Positions 1 to 8,068 of a stretch of DNA of 39,827 nucleotides are shown piece after piece. The DNA is from an uncultured Maribacter sp. (lineage in GTDB: Bacteria; Bacteroidota; Bacteroidia; Flavobacteriales; Flavobacteriaceae), in the NCBI GenBank assembly GCA_937125035.1, contig CAKZLG010000090.1, positions 1 through 39,827 on the forward strand, given 5' to 3'. The position numbers were made by a program, and so were the translations under genes. The notes under the pieces were generated by a model. That model searched no databases and was not told the origin of the DNA. It saw only the letters and a program-made list of their open reading frames with translations. Numbering within the stretch: the stretch's first letter is position 1; every line of letters begins with the position of its first letter.

Positions 1-1910
1 CCGCCAAAAAAATGGCGTCCCCTGCGGGTAGCGGTCAGTTTTCACTCTTTGGGGCAGAAGGTAATGCTCCTGCCACCCTGAAGGACAGCTCTAGCCGAAA
101 GACCATAAAAGATGTGCCCCATGCCTACCAGAGCATTGCCCCGGGCATGGCCCTGAACCTATTCTTGCAAAAACTGCAAAAACAGACCAGTGTGTGTTTT
201 GATACGGAGACCACGGGCTTGAATCCATTAACGGCCCAATTGGTAGGCATTGCCTTTTCCTGGGAAGCCACAAAGGGCTTTTACATACCCATACCTGAAG
301 ATAAGGAGGAAGCCCAGGCCATCTTGGAAGCTCTACGCCCCTTCTTTGAGTCGGAAAGCATAGAAAAAGTGGGGCAAAATTTGAAATATGATATCAAAGT
401 GCTCCATAAATATGGCATACAGGTAAAGGGACCCCTATTTGACACGATGTTGGCCCACTACCTCATCAACCCGGATATGCGCCATAATATGGACGTACTT
501 GCGGAGACCTACCTCAACTACACCCCTGTCTCCATTACGGAACTCATCGGCAAAAAAGGCAAGCACCAATTGTCCATGCGCGATGTACCCCTTGAGCAGC
601 AAACCGAGTATGCCGCCGAAGATGCGGACATTACGTTTCAACTGGCGCAACACTTTAGACCGGAATTGGCAGAGGCCAAAACCGAAACCCTATTCAAGGA
701 CATTGAGATACCACTGCTCCGTGTCCTGGCGGACATGGAACTGGAGGGCATTAATCTGGATCAGGATTTTTTGAGTTCCCTGGCGGGGGATTTAGAGGCC
801 GACATCAAGAACCTAGAAGCAAAAATTTTCGAGGCAGCGGGAGAGGAGTTCAATATAGGCTCCCCAAAACAATTGGGCGAAATCCTTTTTGATAAAATGA
901 AATTGGTGGATAAACCGAAGAAAACAAAAACGGGACAGTATTCCACCGCAGAAGATGTACTCTCCTATTTGGCCAAGGACCATGAGATCATTCAACAGGT
1001 GCTGGACTACCGTGGCCTCTCAAAACTGAAAAGTACCTATGTGGATGCGCTACCGGAACAAGTGGAACCCGCTTCTGGGAGGGTCCATACAGACTATATG
1101 CAGACCGTGGCCGCCACAGGGCGTTTGAGCAGCAACAACCCCAACTTGCAGAACATCCCCATTCGAACGGAACGCGGCAGGCAGGTGCGAAAGGCCTTTG
1201 TGCCCAAGGACAAGGACCATGTATTGCTTGCAGCGGATTACTCCCAGATAGAATTGCGCATCATTGCCGCCTTGAGTGAGGAAACCACCATGATCGAGGC
1301 CTTTAAGAATGGGGAGGACATCCATGCCTCCACCGCGGCCAAGGTGTTCAATGTACCTTTGGATGAAGTAACGCGGGAGCAGCGAAGCAATGCTAAGACG
1401 GTCAATTTCGGAATTATCTATGGGGTTTCCGCATTTGGGCTGAGCAACCAGACCGACCTCTCTAGAAGTGAGGCCAAGGAACTCATAGACACCTACTACA
1501 AGACCTACCCCAAGCTTCGCAATTATATGAGTGAACAAGTGGATTTTGCCCGTGAACACGGATATGTGCAGACCGTACTGGGCAGACGTAGGTACCTAAA
1601 GGACATCAATGGGAGCAATCAAGTAGTTCGGGGAGCGGCAGAGCGCAACGCGGTGAACGCCCCCATTCAAGGGAGTGCGGCCGATATCATCAAAATTGCC
1701 ATGATCAATATCCATAAAAAATTGGCGGAAGGAAACTACCAATCCAAAATGCTGCTTCAAGTCCATGATGAATTGGTTTTTGATGCGTATAAACCTGAAT
1801 TGGAAAAGCTGAAAACCATGATTAAATCTGAAATGGAAAACGCCTACAAATTGGCCGTTCCGTTGGATGTGGAAGTGGGTATTGGAGAGAACTGGCTAGA
1901 GGCGCATTGA
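1..1910 (+). CDS. polA: DNA polymerase I, 3' part of gene (5' end outside window)
   Basis: Replicative gap filling, RNA primer removal and excision repair polymerase. The reading frame is open to the left edge (codons for A-K-K precede the first visible ATG at 12), so that ATG is internal and the N-terminal 5'-3' exonuclease domain lies outside the window. Numbering from 12, the 3'-5' proofreading domain is intact: Exo I D64/E66 (FDTETTGL), Exo II N123/D127 (NLKYD), Exo III Y200/D204 (YAAED). The polymerase domain follows with motif A (ADYSQIELR, about residue 410), motif B/O-helix (NAKTVNFGIIYG, with the Phe typical of E. coli Pol I rather than the T7-type Tyr) and motif C (LQVHDELVF, about residue 585). 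A strong hairpin lies 20 nt after the stop. Identity is certain; only the true start is not visible. Confidence 0.97.
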   Translation, partial: AKKMASPAGSGQFSLFGAEGNAPATLKDSSSRKTIKDVPHAYQSIAPGMALNLFLQKLQKQTSVCFDTETTGLNPLTAQLVGIAFSWEATKGFYIPIPEDKEEAQAILEALRPFFESESIEKVGQNLKYDIKVLHKYGIQVKGPLFDTMLAHYLINPDMRHNMDVLAETYLNYTPVSITELIGKKGKHQLSMRDVPLEQQTEYAAEDADITFQLAQHFRPELAEAKTETLFKDIEIPLLRVLADMELEGINLDQDFLSSLAGDLEADIKNLEAKIFEAAGEEFNIGSPKQLGEILFDKMKLVDKPKKTKTGQYSTAEDVLSYLAKDHEIIQQVLDYRGLSKLKSTYVDALPEQVEPASGRVHTDYMQTVAATGRLSSNNPNLQNIPIRTERGRQVRKAFVPKDKDHVLLAADYSQIELRIIAALSEETTMIEAFKNGEDIHASTAAKVFNVPLDEVTREQRSNAKTVNFGIIYGVSAFGLSNQTDLSRSEAKELIDTYYKTYPKLRNYMSEQVDFAREHGYVQTVLGRRRYLKDINGSNQVVRGAAERNAVNAPIQGSAADIIKIAMINIHKKLAEGNYQSKMLLQVHDELVFDAYKPELEKLKTMIKSEMENAYKLAVPLDVEVGIGENWLEAH

Positions 1911-1930
1911 GGGCCCAGCCCTAAGTAAAA

Positions 1931-1956
1931 AAAAGCACCACAATTGTGGTGCTTTT
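1931..1956. terminator. Bidirectional intrinsic terminator between polA and the convergent unknown gene
   Basis: A perfect 26-nt palindrome: stem AAAAGCACCAC, loop AATT, stem GTGGTGCTTTT. It has an A-run before it and a T-rich run after it, so it can terminate transcription from both sides. It sits between the stop of polA and the stop of the oppositely oriented gene ending at 1983. Confidence 0.9.
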
Positions 1957-1982
1957 CGTTTTTTGATTGATGTTTGTAGGTC

Positions 1983-2543
1983 TTATAACCCTAAACTATT
2001 GGCCATTTTAGTCGTAATGTGTCCAGATTTTCTGAACAACTGCCAAATGGGTGCCAACAGGGGCCTGGTGGCAAACGGTACCAATTCAAACCTAAATATA
2101 GCTTTTGGCGTTTCCCCTGGGCGTACCGTCAACGAGCCCTCTATCTCAAAATCAAGATGGTCAAATCTATAGACCGCTTCGGTTTGCCCGTCCGCAAAGG
2201 TAAATGCATTACCCATTTCCTGAACATAGAACCTAAAGCGCTTGTATTTGCCCGGCGCCAAGGCCATGGTACTTTTCGTCCTGATAAAAAGACCTGTGTG
2301 CATGCCTTTCAGCACAAGCTCCTGCCCGGCAAAATCCTGTATAAAGTGTTCCATGCCATTATTGTCAATGGCAGAAAGGCGTACAAGGTTCAATTCTATT
2401 TCTGAGACATTCTTTTCCAATAAAGTGGGATTGGACAAGACCAAGTCCTTGGTCTGCACATCCTCGGCATTACCATTCGCCATCATATTGTAAGGATAGG
2501 GGGGTATATGCCATGCGTTGGGATAAAAATTTGTTTTCTTCAT
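1983..2543 (-). CDS. Hypothetical protein, 186 aa
   Basis: I do not recognise this protein. It starts at an ATG (MKKTNFYPNAW) and has no signal peptide, membrane segment or lipobox, so it is probably cytoplasmic. The sequence looks beta-rich, with alternating stretches such as KRFRFYVQEMG and AIFRFELVPFA, and ends with a basic segment (LFRKSGHITTKMANSLGL). Codon use matches its neighbours, and the frame is ended cleanly by the shared terminator with polA. It stands alone: 185 nt separate its start from the 3' end of the MarR gene, which reads in the same direction. A near-match -7 box (CATCTTTG, about 25 nt upstream) might serve it. Probably a lineage-specific conserved hypothetical. Confidence 0.75.
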   Translation of the reverse strand: MKKTNFYPNAWHIPPYPYNMMANGNAEDVQTKDLVLSNPTLLEKNVSEIELNLVRLSAIDNNGMEHFIQDFAGQELVLKGMHTGLFIRTKSTMALAPGKYKRFRFYVQEMGNAFTFADGQTEAVYRFDHLDFEIEGSLTVRPGETPKAIFRFELVPFATRPLLAPIWQLFRKSGHITTKMANSLGL

Positions 2544-2728
2544 AACGTGTATATTAAATTATACGCTGCAAAGATGCGATGCTTCCGTCGCGCGGAAAAC
2601 AACAGGATTTTCAAATATCTGTGCTGTATTAACCTAAGAAGATGTATTTCTCATAAAATAGGGTTAAAATGGGATATATTGATGAAGTAGAAGCACTTAC
2701 GGGCACAGAAAAGATCGTGCCGGCAATT

Positions 2729-3172
2729 TTATTCGGTATAGTTTTCACCGATCTTGTCCAATACCGTTAGAAAAACCTGGAAATCGGCCGCATCCATATC
2801 CTTTACAGCCAGCTTTCTCAGGGCATTGGCCCGGGGTTGTATCTGTGAAATGATTGCTTCGCCAGCAGGGGTGAGTACCAAGCGGTACCGCTTCTTATCG
2901 CCCTTAAAGCGCTTCTTTGAAATCCATCCTTTGCGCTCCAGACCCCCAATGACCCGGGAGGTTGTGGCCCTGTTCCTAAAATTGGACCGCACGATGGCTG
3001 CCTGAGAGGCCTCACTTCCCAACTCATGGATACGGTACAGGATCACCCATTGTTCAATGGTCATGTCAATGTCCATTTCCTGAAAGACGCGCAAATAAGC
3101 ATCCTGCACCTTGCGAAGCACCATGTCCAAATGAAGGCCAATGCCTGAAATCCTGTCTATATCACCTAGCAT
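2729..3172 (-). CDS. MarR-family transcriptional regulator, probable controller of the tyrosine catabolism genes
   Basis: Winged-helix DNA-binding regulator of about 147 aa, the usual MarR length. The N-terminal helix (LGDIDRISGIGLHLDMVLRK) precedes the winged HTH with the recognition region FRNRATTSRVIGGLERKGW and the basic wing KRFKGDKKRYRLVLTPAGE, the classic MarR DxR/D...R signature area. I chose the ATG at 3172 because it gives the family N-terminus; a longer frame back to 3232 adds an atypical hydrophobic/proline segment, and a -7 box (minus-strand TAATTTTG at 3204-3197) sits between the two. It is divergent from hppD across a palindrome-rich region, an arrangement typical for a local repressor of the adjacent pathway. 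The effector is likely an aromatic intermediate such as 4-hydroxyphenylpyruvate or homogentisate (inference). Confidence 0.88.
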   Translation of the reverse strand: MLGDIDRISGIGLHLDMVLRKVQDAYLRVFQEMDIDMTIEQWVILYRIHELGSEASQAAIVRSNFRNRATTSRVIGGLERKGWISKKRFKGDKKRYRLVLTPAGEAIISQIQPRANALRKLAVKDMDAADFQVFLTVLDKIGENYTE

Positions 3173-3196
3173 CCAGGTTTTTTTTTCAATGAAGAG

Positions 3197-3204
3197 CAAA
3201 ATTA
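3197..3204 (-). promoter_or_regulatory. Candidate -7 box for the MarR gene
   Basis: Minus-strand TAATTTTG fits the Bacteroidota -7 consensus TAnnTTTG. It would start a transcript about 20 nt before the chosen ATG at 3172. No good -33 TTTG is seen at the expected distance, so this is tentative. Confidence 0.4.
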
Positions 3205-3293
3205 ACAAAACCGGCGGCAAGGGCCATCCCATCCCCTACCCCTTTTACCATCACATTTAACGAAAATTTAGCGCCCAAAATAGGGGCATGTCG

Positions 3294-3323
3294 CAAAAAT
3301 AATTATTTTTGTTGCATCAACAA
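3294..3323. promoter_or_regulatory. Divergent marR/hppD promoter with two overlapping palindromes (candidate MarR operator)
   Basis: Positions 3294-3311 form a perfect 18-bp palindrome, CAAAAATAATTATTTTTG. Each half contains TATTTTTG, an exact TAnnTTTG -7 box: 3304-3311 on plus, directed at hppD (ATG 43 nt further on), and 3301-3294 on minus, directed at marR. Overlapping its right end is TTGTTG-CAT-CAACAA (3309-3323), a perfect 6-3-6 inverted repeat of the size bound by MarR dimers. A repressor on the second palindrome would cover the hppD -7 box and start site. The palindromes and boxes are seen directly; operator function is inference. Confidence 0.65.
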
Positions 3324-3354
3324 CAATAAAATCCATTTTCAAAACAGAAATACC

Positions 3355-4488
3355 ATGGAAACGACCATTTTACCGAAACTGCATGATAACGCGCAAGACT
3401 TTATGCCCATCAATGGCACCGATTACATTGAGCTGTATGTTGGTAATTCAAAGCAAGCGGCCCATTTTTACAAAACCGCCTTTGGTTTTCAATCTCACGC
3501 CTATGCGGGCTTGCAGACTGGTCTAAAAGACCGTGAAAGTTACGTGGTCGTTCAAGATAAAATTCGTTTGGTACTCACATCACCCCTTAAAAGTGGCACT
3601 GAAATCGGAAAACATATTGACAAGCACGGCGACGGGGTCAAAGTAGTTGCCCTTTGGGTGGATGATGCCACTTATGCCTATGAAACCGCCATGAAAAATG
3701 GAGCAACATCGTATATGGAACCCGTGACCGAAGAAGATGATCATGGCAAGGTAGTGCGGGCCGGTATCTACACCTATGGCGAGACCGTACATATTTTTGT
3801 TGAGCGCAAGGACTATAACGGCACATTTCTGCCGGGCTATACCAAATGGGAGACCCCAGATTACAATCCTGCCCCAACCGGACTCAAATATGTAGACCAC
3901 ATGGTGGGCAACGTGGGTTGGGACCGTATGAACCATTGGGTAGAATTCTATGAAAAAGTGATGGGCTTTGTCAATATCCTCTCTTTTGATGATAATGACA
4001 TTTCTACCGAATATACGGCTTTAATGAGCAAGGTCATGAGCAACGGAAACGGTCGTATCAAATTCCCGATAAACGAACCGGCCGAAGGTGCCAAAAAATC
4101 GCAGGTAGAAGAATATTTGGATTTCTATGAAGGCGAAGGGGTGCAACATATCGCAGTTGCCACAGATGACATTATTAAAACCGTTCGTGATTTAAAAAGT
4201 CGTGGAATCGAATTTTTGACCATACCGGACACCTATTATGAAGCTGTAACCGACCGTGTAGGTAAAATTGATGAAGATATCGCTCCGCTTAAAGAGCTCG
4301 GTATTTTAGTGGATCGTGATGACGAAGGTTATTTACTACAGATTTTCACCCGACCCATTGAACCAAGGCCTACGATGTTCTTCGAAATAATTCAAAGAAA
4401 AGGAGCACAATCCTTTGGAAAAGGTAACTTTAAAGCACTCTTTGAAGCTATTGAATTAGAGCAGCAATTGAGAGGTACGTTGCATTAA
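3355..4488 (+). CDS. hppD: 4-hydroxyphenylpyruvate dioxygenase
   Basis: Fe(II) dioxygenase converting 4-hydroxyphenylpyruvate to homogentisate with O2, the second step of tyrosine degradation; cytoplasmic. At 377 aa it has the normal family length, with two vicinal-oxygen-chelate halves. The three iron ligands are visible: H182 (YVDHMVGNV), H265 (GVQHIAVATDDI) and E344 (MFFEIIQRKG). The family stretch INEPAEGAKKSQVEEYLDF (from residue 240) and the C-terminal GAQSFGKGNFKALFEAIE helix that closes the active site are intact. It is the first gene of the catabolic run, transcribed from the palindromic divergent promoter about 40 nt upstream, and hmgA follows after 76 nt. ATG start clear. Confidence 0.97.
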   Translation: METTILPKLHDNAQDFMPINGTDYIELYVGNSKQAAHFYKTAFGFQSHAYAGLQTGLKDRESYVVVQDKIRLVLTSPLKSGTEIGKHIDKHGDGVKVVALWVDDATYAYETAMKNGATSYMEPVTEEDDHGKVVRAGIYTYGETVHIFVERKDYNGTFLPGYTKWETPDYNPAPTGLKYVDHMVGNVGWDRMNHWVEFYEKVMGFVNILSFDDNDISTEYTALMSKVMSNGNGRIKFPINEPAEGAKKSQVEEYLDFYEGEGVQHIAVATDDIIKTVRDLKSRGIEFLTIPDTYYEAVTDRVGKIDEDIAPLKELGILVDRDDEGYLLQIFTRPIEPRPTMFFEIIQRKGAQSFGKGNFKALFEAIELEQQLRGTLH

Positions 4489-4506
4489 CGTACAGTTTGA
4501 AGGTCT

Positions 4507-4551
4507 CAAGTTTCAGGTTTTTGAACTTGAACTTGAAACTTGTGTTTGAAC
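4507..4551. repeat. Short repeat-rich spacer between hppD and hmgA
   Basis: The 76-nt gap contains CAAGTTTCA (4507-4515) matched by its exact reverse complement TGAAACTTG (4534-4542). TTGAAC-type hexamers recur at 4521, 4527 and 4546, with a TTGAAAC variant at 4533. The mRNA could form a hairpin with an 18-nt loop. It may be a dispersed intergenic element or a processing/attenuation site; one copy alone cannot decide. Confidence 0.45.
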
Positions 4552-4564
4552 TTAAATTTAGAAC

Positions 4565-5728
4565 ATGCCCATATATCACAAACTTGGTCAGTTTCCGCAA
4601 AAAAGGCACACCCAATTTCGCAAGCCTGACGGTAACCTGTATTACGAACAGCTATTTGGCACTATAGGCTTTGATGGTATGTCCTCCCTATTGTACCATG
4701 TTCACCGCCCTACCCAAGTCAAAGAAATTGGAGAGGCCATTGACATGAGTCCGAAAATTGCTGAGGCAAAGCATATCAAATCAAGAAAACTTATCGGTTT
4801 TGATGTCAAGCCGGCAGCTGATTTTTTAGAGTCACGCGAACCCATGATGGTCAACAATGACGTTCATATTGGGCTGGCGGCTCCTAAAAAGTCGATGACC
4901 TCTTATTTTTACAAAAATGCTGACGCCGATGAAATGTTGTTCATACATAAGGGGACGGGCGTTCTGAAAACTTTTTTGGGCAATATTCCTTTTGAATATG
5001 GGGACTATTTAATCATTCCCAGGGGGATGATCTACCAAATACACTTTGATTCCGAGGACAACCGCATCCTTTATGCGGAATCCTTTCACCCCATTTACAC
5101 CCCAAAACGCTACCGGAATTGGTTTGGGCAGCTATTGGAGCATTCGCCCTTCTGCGAACGCGATTACAAATTGCCACAGGATTTGGAGACCCATGATGAA
5201 AAGGGAGATTTCTTGATCAAGATAAAAAAACAGGGGATGTTGCACCATATGGTCTACGCCACCCATCCGTTTGATGTAGTGGGCTGGGACGGGTACAACT
5301 TTCCCTATGGTTTTTCCATCCATAATTTTGAGCCCATAACCGGACGCGTACACCAACCGCCCCCGGTGCACCAGACCTTTGAGACCAGTGCCTTTGTCAT
5401 CTGTTCCTTTTGCCCCAGACTGTACGACTATCACCCAAAGTCCATCCCAGCACCGTACAACCATAGCAATATAGATTCTGATGAAATGCTCTATTATGTG
5501 GATGGCGACTTCATGAGCAGAACGGGCATAGGGCCGGGATATATCTCCCTGCATCCTGCAGGCATTCCTCACGGTCCGCATCCAGGTACGTATGAAGGGA
5601 GCATAGGTAAGACCAAGACCGAGGAACTGGCCGTAATGATAGATACGTTCAAACCATTACAGCTAACGGAGAATGCCATGAAAATAGACGATGGCAAGTA
5701 CTACCGCTCTTGGGTAGACCCCCATTGA
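4565..5728 (+). CDS. hmgA: Homogentisate 1,2-dioxygenase
   Basis: Opens the homogentisate ring with O2 to give maleylacetoacetate; Fe(II) enzyme of the cupin fold, cytoplasmic. The 387-aa length is shorter than the roughly 430-aa animal/proteobacterial form, as expected for the compact bacterial variety. The C-terminal metal region is present: H300 (YNHSN), E307 (DSDEMLYYVDGD) and the PHGPHPG segment around H336, corresponding to the family His-Glu-His ligand set. The N-terminal SLLYHVHRPTQV and the cupin strand HKGTGVLKTFLGNIPFEYGD are also conserved-looking. It lies between hppD and fahA on the same strand, so it is probably co-transcribed and under the same MarR control. Confidence 0.95.
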   Translation: MPIYHKLGQFPQKRHTQFRKPDGNLYYEQLFGTIGFDGMSSLLYHVHRPTQVKEIGEAIDMSPKIAEAKHIKSRKLIGFDVKPAADFLESREPMMVNNDVHIGLAAPKKSMTSYFYKNADADEMLFIHKGTGVLKTFLGNIPFEYGDYLIIPRGMIYQIHFDSEDNRILYAESFHPIYTPKRYRNWFGQLLEHSPFCERDYKLPQDLETHDEKGDFLIKIKKQGMLHHMVYATHPFDVVGWDGYNFPYGFSIHNFEPITGRVHQPPPVHQTFETSAFVICSFCPRLYDYHPKSIPAPYNHSNIDSDEMLYYVDGDFMSRTGIGPGYISLHPAGIPHGPHPGTYEGSIGKTKTEELAVMIDTFKPLQLTENAMKIDDGKYYRSWVDPH

Positions 5729-5875
5729 ATCCTATTGTACTAGGCCTTCTCCATATAATAGAATGCCCATAACGCTTTGAAATTCGGGAAACCTCTGTTT
5801 TCCGGGCCTGATTCCAAGCAGTTATAGAGATATTGCAGTTATAAAAATTGTTTTTCAACATCAAAAAGAACACAC

Positions 5876-7096
5876 ATGATCATAGACATCCCCAAGAACA
5901 GTGATTTTTCCATACACAACCTGCCTTTTGGTATTTTCTCCACCCCAGAGCGCAACAAACGCGCGGGCATTGCCGTTGGCGAACATATCCTGGACCTGGC
6001 CGCTGTGCATGACCTAGGTGTTTTTGACTTCGATGAAAAAGTGGTGCGGAGAAGGGACCTCAACGATTTCATTGCCCTTGGTAAGGCCGTGACCACTAAA
6101 GTACGCACCGATGTACAAAAGTGGCTACAGGACGACCATTCCGTGTTGGCTGATAAGCCCAAGCTGTTTGTAAAACAATCCGAGGCTCAAATGCACATGC
6201 CCGTATGTGTAGGGGATTATACGGATTTTTATTCGAGCATGGAGCACGCCACCAATGTGGGCAAAATGTTCCGTGATCCAGAAAATGCCCTACTGCCCAA
6301 CTGGAAGCATATTCCCGTGGGCTATCATGGCAGGGCTAGCTCCATAGTGGTTTCTGGTCATCCCATTCATCGCCCAAAAGGGCAAACCTTACCTAAAGAG
6401 GCCACACAGCCCATATTTGGGCCAACGCAGCGGTTGGACTTTGAGTTGGAGATGGGCTTTGTTGTGGGCAAGAACACCCAAATGGGCCAGTCTATTTCCA
6501 CTAGCGAGGCCGAGGACGCCATATTCGGGTTGGTCCTTTTCAACGACTGGTCTGCGCGCGACATCCAAAAATGGGAATATGTGCCGCTTGGACCGTTTTT
6601 GGCCAAGAATTTTGCCTCCTCCATATCGCCTTGGATCATTACCTTAGAGGCCTTGGAGCCTTTTAGGACCAATGGGCCGCAACAAGTGCCGGAAGTCTTG
6701 CCCTATTTGCAGTATGAGGGCCCTAAAAACTATGATATTCACTTGGAAGTGGGCATTACTCCCAACGGAGGTACCGAAAACACCGTATGCCACAGCAACT
6801 TTAAGCACATGTACTGGAACATGGCCCAACAACTGGCGCACCACACGGTAAATGGTTGTAATGTGCACGTGGGGGACATGATGGCCTCAGGAACCATTTC
6901 CGGCAAAGGGGAAAACAGCTACGGCTCTATGTTGGAGTTGGCTTGGATGGGTACAAAGCCCATCACCTTAAGCGATGGCACTCAACGAAAATTCATCCAT
7001 GATGGCGATACAGTGACCCTGAGGGCCCACGCAGAAAAAGACGATATTCGCATAGGTTTTGGCGAAGTTTCCACCAAGGTTCTGCCGGCACGGTAA
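5876..7096 (+). CDS. fahA: Fumarylacetoacetase
   Basis: Hydrolyses fumarylacetoacetate to fumarate and acetoacetate, the last step of tyrosine breakdown. The 406-aa protein has the N-terminal SH3-like domain and the C-terminal FAH fold. Residues equivalent to the mouse enzyme are recognisable with identical spacing: metal ligands D117 (DYTDFYSS), E190 and E192 (DFELEMGF), D224 (FNDWSARDIQ), and catalytic H124 (MEHATN). Other family blocks seen are GYHGRASSIVVSG and PLGPFLAKNFASS. It lies 147 nt after hmgA, the largest gap in the run; that gap holds a weak hairpin but no convincing TAnnTTTG box, so I favour read-through from upstream. No maleylacetoacetate isomerase gene is beside it. Confidence 0.97.
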   Translation: MIIDIPKNSDFSIHNLPFGIFSTPERNKRAGIAVGEHILDLAAVHDLGVFDFDEKVVRRRDLNDFIALGKAVTTKVRTDVQKWLQDDHSVLADKPKLFVKQSEAQMHMPVCVGDYTDFYSSMEHATNVGKMFRDPENALLPNWKHIPVGYHGRASSIVVSGHPIHRPKGQTLPKEATQPIFGPTQRLDFELEMGFVVGKNTQMGQSISTSEAEDAIFGLVLFNDWSARDIQKWEYVPLGPFLAKNFASSISPWIITLEALEPFRTNGPQQVPEVLPYLQYEGPKNYDIHLEVGITPNGGTENTVCHSNFKHMYWNMAQQLAHHTVNGCNVHVGDMMASGTISGKGENSYGSMLELAWMGTKPITLSDGTQRKFIHDGDTVTLRAHAEKDDIRIGFGEVSTKVLPAR

Positions 7097-7168
7097 ATGG
7101 CCCTGGGAACATCGCCTTCACCCCTTTTAAAAGGAAATACAGTACTCACAGCGCATAATTGAAAAAAG

Positions 7169-8068
7169 ATGATAAAGACCTTAGAGCCATCCGCCCTTGC
7201 ACAACAAGAACTGCACAGCATTTTACTGACCGCGGTTGCCCCCCGGCCCATTTGTTTTGCCAGCACAGTGGATGCAGAAGGACGTGTGAACTTAAGCCCG
7301 TTCAGCTATTTCAATGTCTTCAGCTCCAATCCGCCCATCTTGATATTCTCCCCTGCCCGAAGCGGTAGGGACAATACCACCAAACATTCCCACGATAATG
7401 TAAAAGAGGTTCCCGAAGTGGTCATCAATATGGTGAACCATGCCATGGTAGAGCAAATGTCCTTGGCCAGTACGGCCTATGGCAAGGGGATCAATGAATT
7501 TGAAAAAGCGGGCCTTACCCAAATGCCCAGCACCAAAGTGGCTCCACCAAGAGTAGGAGAAGCCCCTGTGGCTTTTGAATGTTCCGTTACCGAGGTCATT
7601 GAATTAGATCAGACGCCCGGAGCGGGCAATTTGGTCCTCTGTAAGGTGGAGCTCATCCACCTCAATGAAGATTACCTCAGCGGTGGGCAATTGGACACCC
7701 AAAAACTAGACCTTGTAGGCCGTATGGGCGGTAATTGGTATACCCGTGCCAGTGGAGCATCGCTTTTTGAAATACCCAAACCCCTGCGTACCCTGGGTAT
7801 TGGCGTGAGCGCCCTGCCCAAGGGCATACGGGAGAGCGAAATACTCACCGGAAACAATTTGGGCCGTTTGGGCAATTTAGAGGCCTTACCCAGTTCTGCC
7901 GCAGTGGCCGCAATGGCCAAAGATGATGAATTGGTCCTTTTGGCAAAAAAAGTAGGGCCGGATAAAATCAAACTCAAAAGGCACCTGCACTGGTTGGCAC
8001 AACGCATTTTGGAAGCTGGGGAAACGGAAAAGGCCCTTACTGTCCTGCTCCATGCAGAAAACCTTTGA
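7169..8068 (+). CDS. Flavin reductase-like FMN-binding split-barrel protein
   Basis: A 299-aa protein of the flavin reductase domain (DIM6/NTAB) family. The N-terminal 200 residues show the typical blocks: AVAPRPICFAST, VNLSPFSYFNVFSSNPPILIFSPA, and the mid segment EVVINMVNHAMVEQM. The C-terminal about 90 residues are an Ala/Lys-rich helical tail not typical of minimal flavin reductases. Members bind FMN and either supply reduced flavin to a partner oxygenase or act as oxidoreductases. It sits 72 nt after fahA, and its stop overlaps the start of the aminotransferase gene, so it belongs to the tyrosine catabolic operon. Neither hppD nor hmgA needs flavin, so its role in the pathway is unknown. 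Confidence 0.85.
   Translation: MIKTLEPSALAQQELHSILLTAVAPRPICFASTVDAEGRVNLSPFSYFNVFSSNPPILIFSPARSGRDNTTKHSHDNVKEVPEVVINMVNHAMVEQMSLASTAYGKGINEFEKAGLTQMPSTKVAPPRVGEAPVAFECSVTEVIELDQTPGAGNLVLCKVELIHLNEDYLSGGQLDTQKLDLVGRMGGNWYTRASGASLFEIPKPLRTLGIGVSALPKGIRESEILTGNNLGRLGNLEALPSSAAVAAMAKDDELVLLAKKVGPDKIKLKRHLHWLAQRILEAGETEKALTVLLHAENL

Noticed and set aside
2668-2769. Small plus-strand frame (33 codons, starting MGYIDEVEALTG) at the 3' end of the MarR gene
   Set aside because: It overlaps the MarR coding end, has no promoter or ribosome-binding support and no known family; most likely chance.
3173-3232. Longer N-terminus for the MarR protein
   Set aside because: The extra 20 residues are Pro/Leu-rich and foreign to the family, and a -7 box lies within this stretch.
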